A stretch of DNA of 64,000 bases from an uncultured Cellulosilyticum sp. (GTDB lineage: Bacteria > Bacillota > Clostridia > Lachnospirales > Cellulosilyticaceae), in contig CAKVCL010000019.1 in NCBI GenBank assembly GCA_934725855.1, positions 1 to 64,000 of the forward strand, given 5' to 3'. Under the pieces are notes generated by a model, which was not told where the DNA came from, ran no database searches, and saw only the letters and a list, made by a program, of their open reading frames with translations. Shown piece by piece: positions 58,792 to 64,000 of this stretch (position 1 is its first letter; every line of letters begins with the position of its first letter). The position numbers and the translations under genes are program-made.

Positions 58792-61038
58792 ATGGTGAAT
58801 AAAGAGTTTGAGCAGTTTATGCAATTATGTCATAGTGAGGTTTTTGAAAAGCAAAGACATCTGACAGAGGTTTATCATATTAATAAGTACAAAACCTATA
58901 GCTTTAGTCAGCCTGAAAAGAAGCTAATTTTAAAGGATGAAAAGGAGCAAATAGCCTTTAAAGTAGTATGTATTGGGTCATGGAAACAAGAGAATCAGAG
59001 TTGGGTATGGGCTTGGTCAAATGAGAATATTACAGAAGAGATGCGTAAAGAGGCTAAGGCATTACAAGGATTATCAGAAGTAACAAAAATGAATGTTTTT
59101 ATGCAAGGGGGCTTTGAATGTGAAGAAGCTGTTGCAAAAGATTTAGCATTTATGGCAGTACATCATTTAAAGGCAAAGGGAATTTATCGCATAGAAATTG
59201 AAGGAAGCTTCTTATTTTTAGCATTAATGGATATATATCAGGAGGATAAGAAAATGGAAAACAGTTTAGATTGGAGTTTAAATGAATTATATGATTCATT
59301 TGAAGGAGAAGCTTATCAGGGAGATTTAAAGAAATTAGATGGATTAATCAAAGAGCTTACTCAGTTAGCAGATGAAATCACAAAGGATCATAATAATGAA
59401 AAAGAGAAGTTAGAGAAGTATATTAACTTAGCTGAACAAATGAGTTTAATGTTTGAGAAACTTGGCGTATATGCAGAACTTATTGTAAGCGTTAATTCAA
59501 AAGATGAATTAGCCAATAAATATGCAGATATTGTAGACCAAAAGCAAAGTGATTTAGCCCAGCCAGAAACGAAGATTAGTAAATGGATTAGTCAAATTAA
59601 AGATTTAGAGAGTATCATTAATGGTTCATCAAGACTAAAGGAGTTTGAGTTTTTCCTTAAAGAGATTGTTGAACAAAGTAAATATTTATTAAGTGAAAAA
59701 GAAGAAGCCATTATAGCTAAGATGAAAAATACAGGTTCTACAGCTTGGGTAAATTATAAGAATCTACTTATTTCTACCCATAAAGTAGAACTTGAACAAG
59801 ATGGTAAAAAAGAAGAGTTACCATTAACAGTTGTTTTAAATATGGCTTATGACAAAGATAAAGAAGTAAGAAAAAAAGCATATGAAGCTGAAATTGCTTC
59901 TTATAAGAAAATAGAGGAAGGTATAGCGGCAGCTTTAAATGGCATCAAGGGTGAAGTACTTACCGTTTCAAAACTAAGGGGTTATGATTCTCCACTAGAA
60001 ATGACACTTAAAGATTCTAGAATGGAAAAGAAAACATTAGATGCTATGTTAGAAGCCATGAAAGAAAGTATGCCTATATTTAGAAAGTACCTTAGAAGAA
60101 AAGCTGAAATGTTAGGTTATAAAAATGGGCTGCCATTCTATGAACTGTATGCACCTGTTATTCAAAAAGATATGAAATATAGTTATGAAGAAGGCAAGGC
60201 GTTTGTTGTCAAACAATTTAACAGCTTTGATAAAGAATTAGGTGAGTATGCTAAAAAAGCAATGGACAATTGTTGGATTGATGTATTACCTAAAGAAGGT
60301 AAAGTTGGCGGGGCATTCTGCTGTGCGGTTCACAGTGTAGGAGAAAGTAGAGTGTTATTAAATTATGGCGATAATTTTGGCGATACGATTACAATGGCAC
60401 ATGAATTAGGTCATGGCTATCATGGGGAATGCTTAAAGAATGAAAGTATTTTAAATACGAACTATCCAATGCCACTTGCTGAAACGGCTTCAAACTTTTG
60501 TGAAACCATTGTAAAAAAAGCTGCCATTAAAGAAGGCAATAAGGAAGAAGCATTTGCTATTTTAGAAACAGAGATTAGTGATGCCACTCAAGTAATTGTT
60601 GATATTTATTCAAGATATTTATTTGAAACAGCCGTATTTGAAAATAGGCAAGACAGTCCACTTACTGTAGAACAGATTAAAGGATTAATGGTAGATGCTC
60701 AAAAAGAAGCTTATGGGGAAGGGTTAGATCCAGAATACCTACATCCATATATGTGGACATGGAAGAGCCATTATTATTACGCAGATGCAAACTTCTATAA
60801 CTTCCCATATGCATTTGGCTTATTATTTGCTAAAGGTTTATATGCACAGTATCTTAAAGATAAAGAATCATTCCCTGGGAAATATAAGAAGCTTTTATCA
60901 GTAACTGGAAAAATGAAAATTGAGGATGTTACTAGAACAATAGGAATTGATGTTTCAAAACTAGAATTCTGGAGAGACTCCCTTAAGATAGTTGCTGAGG
61001 ATATTGAACAATTTATGAAATTAAGTTATGAAGTTTAA
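58792..61038 (+). CDS. pepF: Fusion: DUF6882-like domain + M3 oligoendopeptidase F
   Basis: 748 residues from the ATG at 58792 (AAAAAGGAG upstream); a TTG 12 codons earlier lacks a ribosome site. Residues 1-150 resemble DUF6882: VVCIGSWKQENQSWVWAWSNENI and KGIYRIEIEG. From residue 155 on (MENSLDWSLNELYDSF) it is a full-length M3 peptidase of 594 residues, with the zinc motif HELGH (His537 of the fusion, His383 of the free enzyme), GGAFCCAVH and MPLAETASNFCE. PepF cleaves short peptides in the cytoplasm. An ideal AGGAGG and ATG sit exactly at the domain junction in the same frame, so free PepF is probably also made. Confidence 0.93.
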   Translation: MVNKEFEQFMQLCHSEVFEKQRHLTEVYHINKYKTYSFSQPEKKLILKDEKEQIAFKVVCIGSWKQENQSWVWAWSNENITEEMRKEAKALQGLSEVTKMNVFMQGGFECEEAVAKDLAFMAVHHLKAKGIYRIEIEGSFLFLALMDIYQEDKKMENSLDWSLNELYDSFEGEAYQGDLKKLDGLIKELTQLADEITKDHNNEKEKLEKYINLAEQMSLMFEKLGVYAELIVSVNSKDELANKYADIVDQKQSDLAQPETKISKWISQIKDLESIINGSSRLKEFEFFLKEIVEQSKYLLSEKEEAIIAKMKNTGSTAWVNYKNLLISTHKVELEQDGKKEELPLTVVLNMAYDKDKEVRKKAYEAEIASYKKIEEGIAAALNGIKGEVLTVSKLRGYDSPLEMTLKDSRMEKKTLDAMLEAMKESMPIFRKYLRRKAEMLGYKNGLPFYELYAPVIQKDMKYSYEEGKAFVVKQFNSFDKELGEYAKKAMDNCWIDVLPKEGKVGGAFCCAVHSVGESRVLLNYGDNFGDTITMAHELGHGYHGECLKNESILNTNYPMPLAETASNFCETIVKKAAIKEGNKEEAFAILETEISDATQVIVDIYSRYLFETAVFENRQDSPLTVEQIKGLMVDAQKEAYGEGLDPEYLHPYMWTWKSHYYYADANFYNFPYAFGLLFAKGLYAQYLKDKESFPGKYKKLLSVTGKMKIEDVTRTIGIDVSKLEFWRDSLKIVAEDIEQFMKLSYEV
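59240..59256 (+). promoter_or_regulatory. Internal ribosome binding site and start codon for free PepF
   Basis: AGGAGG (59240-59245), eight bases, ATG (59254-59256). The ATG is in frame with the upstream domain and coincides with the normal PepF N terminus. No stop codon separates the two parts. Confidence 0.7.
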
Positions 61039-61101
61039 CTTTATGTAGATAATCAATATAGTTTAACTGTATTAGAAAAATTAATGGATTAAAAAATATG
61101 T

Positions 61102-61156
61102 ATGAAAGCCCTATGGGTAAACACTAATAATTAAGTGTTTCCCATAGGGCTTTCAT
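61102..61156. terminator. Bidirectional terminator between pepF and the 206-residue gene
   Basis: ATGAAAGCCCTATGGG..AAACACT pairs with AGTGTTT..CCCATAGGGCTTTCAT, about 23 bp with one offset base. Confidence 0.8.
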
Positions 61157-61176
61157 AAGTATATCTAGTAATTTAA

Positions 61177-61797
61177 TTAATCATGAGGCATAAGGATACT
61201 TCTAACACGTGTAAGGTCTTCAGGAAGAGTCACAGTGTAAGATTTATCAGATACAGTTACTAATTTAAATACAGCATAAACTATTATACCTGTTTTATTT
61301 TCTCTAAGTACTGGTGATATCCTACAAATATTAAAAGTAACAGATTTAATGGTTTCAGGAATAAATCCAGATGTAGCTATAACCTCTTGAATGTCTTGAA
61401 TTTTTTTAGGGTCGGATTTAATAACCTCGTTATTAGAACCTATAAATCCTTCAAAATAGGAAAGGCGTAGTGTTTTTCCTGAAATATCTGTTTTAAAGTA
61501 TCTGTACATTTCTTGTGCTATGATTTCAGCAGCTTCATCAGCAGAGAGCTCATTGATTGAAGGAGTATTACGATCAGGATCAACTTCAAACTTATAGGAT
61601 GGTTTGATATAGCCAGCAGGTACTGAGCGATAGAGTGTACTGGTTATCTCAGAAATATCATAATTAGTTGGGATAGTCGTACTAGCGTAGAGGTTATTGT
61701 GCATGATTCCTACAGTAACCAGTAGTGTACCGATACCTGCAAGCATACATACATTAAGTCCCTTTATTGAATTTTTAAGAATTTGTTTGGATAACAT
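61177..61797 (-). CDS. Secreted or membrane-anchored protein of unknown function (206 residues)
   Basis: Residues 15-33 are hydrophobic after a basic start, giving a signal peptide or anchor. The remainder is soluble: DEAAEIIAQEMYRYFKTDISGKTLRLSYFEG, then KSVTFNICRISPVLRENKTGIIVYAVFKLVTV. No family recognised. AGGAGG lies at good distance before the ATG, so the gene is real. Confidence 0.65.
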   Translation of the reverse strand: MLSKQILKNSIKGLNVCMLAGIGTLLVTVGIMHNNLYASTTIPTNYDISEITSTLYRSVPAGYIKPSYKFEVDPDRNTPSINELSADEAAEIIAQEMYRYFKTDISGKTLRLSYFEGFIGSNNEVIKSDPKKIQDIQEVIATSGFIPETIKSVTFNICRISPVLRENKTGIIVYAVFKLVTVSDKSYTVTLPEDLTRVRSILMPHD

Positions 61798-61964
61798 ATT
61801 AATCCTCCTCTATGTAATGATTTATTTATAGGTCAAATTATAATTAAAAACATTATATACTTATCACGTAAATGTTTCAGAGTTGTAAAAAAATCATGAA
61901 TTTAACATACAATGTTGTTTTTATGAGATAATGTTTTGGATAAGTGAATAAAAGAGGTGAAAAG

Positions 61965-62233
61965 ATGGCTAATATCTTAATTGCAGAAGATGAAGAGTCA
62001 ATTAATGAATTGGTAAAACGGAACTTAAGTTTAGTGGGACATTCGTGTCTTAGTGCAATGGATGGAGAAGCGGCATTACAGAGGATACAAGAGAGTAAAA
62101 TTGACTTAATCATTTTAGATATTATGCTTCCTAAGCTTGATGGATTTGAAGTGATGAAACAAATAAGCATGACGCTAAGTTAAATATTGAATCGAAGTTA
62201 AATCAAGGAACTAAAGTAAGTATAGTTTTTTAG
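61965..62233 (+). pseudogene. Two-component system remnant: response-regulator start joined to histidine-kinase end
   Basis: From the ATG at 61965 (GAGGTG upstream) a receiver domain begins normally: acidic pocket AEDEES, phospho-acceptor Asp in LIILDIMLPKLDGFEVMKQI, then it runs into unrelated residues SMTLS and a stop at 62183. From about 62165 a different frame reads HDAKLNIESKLNQGTKVSIVF and a stop, which is the C-terminal end of a HATPase domain (G2-box GT). So the regulator C terminus and most of the kinase were deleted. The short receiver fragment may still be translated. Confidence 0.75.
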
Positions 62234-62268
62234 AAAATGGGGAAACTTTTTTTATAGGAGATGAACTC

Positions 62269-62415
62269 ATGACAAAAAAACAAACGATGGATGCAAAACT
62301 GCAAAGTGAAATGGACAATATGAAGGAAGCCTTAAATTCAAAAAGTGGCTTCAAAAACACAATGAGTTCTGGAACAACAGGTTCTGGTGCTAATATTAGT
62401 AGAAATCAAAGGTAG
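62269..62415 (+). CDS. 48-residue hypothetical protein
   Basis: Starts at the ATG at 62269 after TAGGAGATGAACTC and ends at 62415. A helical charged first half (MDAKLQSEMDNMKEALNSK) and a Gly/Ser/Thr-rich tail (SSGTTGSGANISRNQR). No family recognised. The good ribosome site and a terminator overlapping its stop codon support a real small gene. It lies 35 bases after the kinase remnant. Confidence 0.6.
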   Translation: MTKKQTMDAKLQSEMDNMKEALNSKSGFKNTMSSGTTGSGANISRNQR

Positions 62416-62436
62416 GGCAAAATGTCTTACCTTTTT
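62408..62436 (+). terminator. Intrinsic terminator after the 48-residue ORF
   Basis: AAAGGTAGG pairs with CTTACCTTT (one G-U) around a 9-base loop, followed by further T. It starts before the stop codon. Confidence 0.7.
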
Positions 62437-62632
62437 ATAATGAGAGCATTATATAGAATAAATTTTATAAAAAATAAAAAAATATAAAATTTTTATTGAT
62501 TATAAAGAGTTAATCGTTTATATTTATAACAAGTGGGAAAAAATACAAGATAGAATAAAAAATGTAAATATATAATGTAGCAATAGGAAAATTGATAATA
62601 GATAGAGTGTAAGCTAAAAAAGGGAGAAAGTC

Positions 62633-63859
62633 ATGAATTATAGTTGTGTGGAGAAAAAAGGTTTAACATTTGTGGATAAATTATCAGAGTTAGATGAAGA
62701 AGATAATGAAGGGAGCATCTACAGAAGAGGAGGGGAGCAAAAACCAGTTGCTGATAAAGTAAAGGAAGAAGTGGATATGAACAGCAAGAATGTAGAAGAT
62801 GAATGTATTAGTGAAAAGGATAGGCTTGACATTAAAGAAAATAGTGATGAGATGTTTTCTAAAGTATCATATGAAACGTTTCTAGAGTCTATTGTACCTA
62901 TAGGATATAAATTCGAGTGTGAAGAAGAAAACAATCAAAGTAAGAATACACTGGAAGCTGGGAATAAAACTATAGAGCAACTAGACACACAAAAGCACAA
63001 ATCGCATGAAATCAAAATTGAGAAACTTAGTACAGATGAAATCAGAGCATTAGTCAGTGATGATTATTTAAAGGATGAGACATTAAATAATAGGGTGGTA
63101 ATGCTGAACAAAAAAAGGAAAATAGACGTAAAGCCCAAAGATGATGAGTCCAATATGTTAACTAAAGAAAAAAGTGTAGTTGAAGAGAAGGAGTTAGAAA
63201 AAGTTAATAAGGACTATGGAATAGAAGAAGCGAAAAGTGAAGTAAATGTTTCAAAAGCTGATCAAAGTGAAAATAATTGTATAGATATAGAATGTGGTGA
63301 TAAAGCAGAGAAAGTTCAATCTGGAGAATTATACATAGCATGGGGGGATGAAGTAGTTAATGCTAGAAGAAGGGCAAGAAAGCTGGTTCAAGAATTTAAT
63401 AATGCAGACCCTGAGGACAGGCAGTTAACCTATAATATTTTAAAGAAATTATTAGGTGGAGTGGGTGAATATATTCATATTGAGCCAAGTTTTAAATGTA
63501 CGTATGGAAAAAACATTAGAGTAGGAGATAATTTTTATGCTGGTTATAACTGTGTGATTTTAGATCAAGCAAAGGTAACTATCGGGTGTAATTGTATCAT
63601 TTCTCCTCAAGTGGGCATTTATACAGTGGGCTATCCTCTAGAATGTGAGATGCGAGTAGCAGGATATGAGTATGCTAAGCCTATTACTATAGGAGATAAC
63701 GTGTGGATTGGTGGGGGGAGTATTCTTAATCCAGGAGTCACAATAGGAAATAATGTCGTTGTGGCAGCTGGGTCAGTAGTTACAGAGAATATACCTGATA
63801 ACGTAATGATTGAAGGAAATCCTGCTCATATTATTAAATATCTTAATAAGGTAGAATAG
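62633..63859 (+). CDS. Maltose/galactoside O-acetyltransferase-like protein with acidic N-terminal extension
   Basis: 408 residues. Residues about 225-408 are a complete left-handed beta-helix acetyltransferase of the Maa/LacA/NodL type: ARRRARKLVQEFNN, then hexapeptide repeats (IRVGDNFYAGYNCVILD, ISPQVGIYTVGYP, PITIGDNVWIGGGSILNPGVTIGNNVVVAAGSVV) and GNPAHIIK. The usual protein is 185-200 residues. The first 225 residues are highly charged, Glu/Lys/Asp-rich and look disordered (KVKEEVDMNSKNVEDECISEK). GGGAGAAAG precedes the first ATG. The acceptor is unknown. The catalytic His expected in the YTVGYP region appears replaced. Confidence 0.85.
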   Translation: MNYSCVEKKGLTFVDKLSELDEEDNEGSIYRRGGEQKPVADKVKEEVDMNSKNVEDECISEKDRLDIKENSDEMFSKVSYETFLESIVPIGYKFECEEENNQSKNTLEAGNKTIEQLDTQKHKSHEIKIEKLSTDEIRALVSDDYLKDETLNNRVVMLNKKRKIDVKPKDDESNMLTKEKSVVEEKELEKVNKDYGIEEAKSEVNVSKADQSENNCIDIECGDKAEKVQSGELYIAWGDEVVNARRRARKLVQEFNNADPEDRQLTYNILKKLLGGVGEYIHIEPSFKCTYGKNIRVGDNFYAGYNCVILDQAKVTIGCNCIISPQVGIYTVGYPLECEMRVAGYEYAKPITIGDNVWIGGGSILNPGVTIGNNVVVAAGSVVTENIPDNVMIEGNPAHIIKYLNKVE

Positions 63860-63988
63860 GCCAAGCTATAACGAGTAAATACTATTTAAAAGTTAAAAAA
63901 AGTAAGTTATAATAAAATGCTAAGGAAAAGTAAGGTTTTAGTATATAGACGAAAATGACTACAAGGGTATAGACAACAAGGAGAAGGC

Positions 63989-64000
63989 ATGAAAAAATTA
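63989..64000 (+). CDS. Start of a gene running off the right edge
   Basis: ATG at 63989 preceded by AAGGAGAAGGC, reading MKKL to the window end. The basic start would fit a signal peptide, but nothing else can be said. Confidence 0.45.

Overview
This window covers the replication origin of a low-GC, AT-rich Gram-positive anaerobe, almost certainly a member of the Clostridia. The evidence is the conserved origin gene order, the ANTAR-type nitrogen regulator beside glutamine synthetase, the DapL branch of lysine synthesis, an archaeal-type AspRS beside gatCAB and two type III glutamine synthetases. A Cellulosilyticum-like Lachnospirales member is my best guess from memory, not a proven identification. 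No IS element, prophage or CRISPR array is visible.

Layout. 0-0.4 kb: tRNA-Ser(GCU) and its promoter, leftward. 0.6-10.4 kb: leftward block with a C39-like peptidase, gyrA, gyrB, recF, an S4-domain protein, dnaN and dnaA. The origin is bipartite: one DnaA-box cluster lies between dnaA and dnaN (with a DnaA-trio-like unwinding site) and a larger one between dnaA and rpmH, where the dnaA promoter is embedded in paired DnaA boxes. 11.1-23.5 kb: rightward block rpmH, rnpA, yidD, yidC, jag, mnmE, mnmG, rsmG, noc-like parB, argS, a parS site, parA, parB and a DUF4446 gene. Both blocks read away from the origin.

23.5-27.4 kb: an SseB-like protein, a two-part metallophosphoesterase, and a tandem glycine riboswitch in front of an AGCS amino-acid:cation symporter. 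27.4-38.1 kb: nitrogen and lysine locus, a leftward glnA - ANTAR regulator - dapF - dapL operon divergent from gltB-gltD (glutamate synthase), whose leader has a strong promoter and an intrinsic terminator. 38.3-47.7 kb: a promoter-terminator unit (short RNA or attenuator), then gatC-gatA-gatB, a non-discriminating-type AspRS, and two tandem GSIII genes. Together these encode the two-step route to Asn-tRNA and the supply of its amide donor, glutamine.

47.8-64 kb: a HEAT-like membrane protein, small membrane proteins, a TPP-riboswitch-controlled thiT divergent from a T-box-controlled proS, a patatin-like lipase, an archaeal/fungal-type asd, an FAD-Rieske oxidoreductase, a linear-amide hydrolase, a DUF6882-like/PepF fusion with an internal translation start, a secreted or anchored protein of unknown function, a two-component-system deletion scar, a 48-residue ORF, and an acetyltransferase with a long acidic N-terminal extension. 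The start of one more gene runs off the right edge.

The best second-look items are the origin architecture, the in-frame internal start at the PepF fusion boundary, the response-regulator/histidine-kinase deletion scar, the short RNA/attenuator upstream of gatC, the gltBD leader beside its likely ANTAR regulator, and the diverged second GSIII copy.
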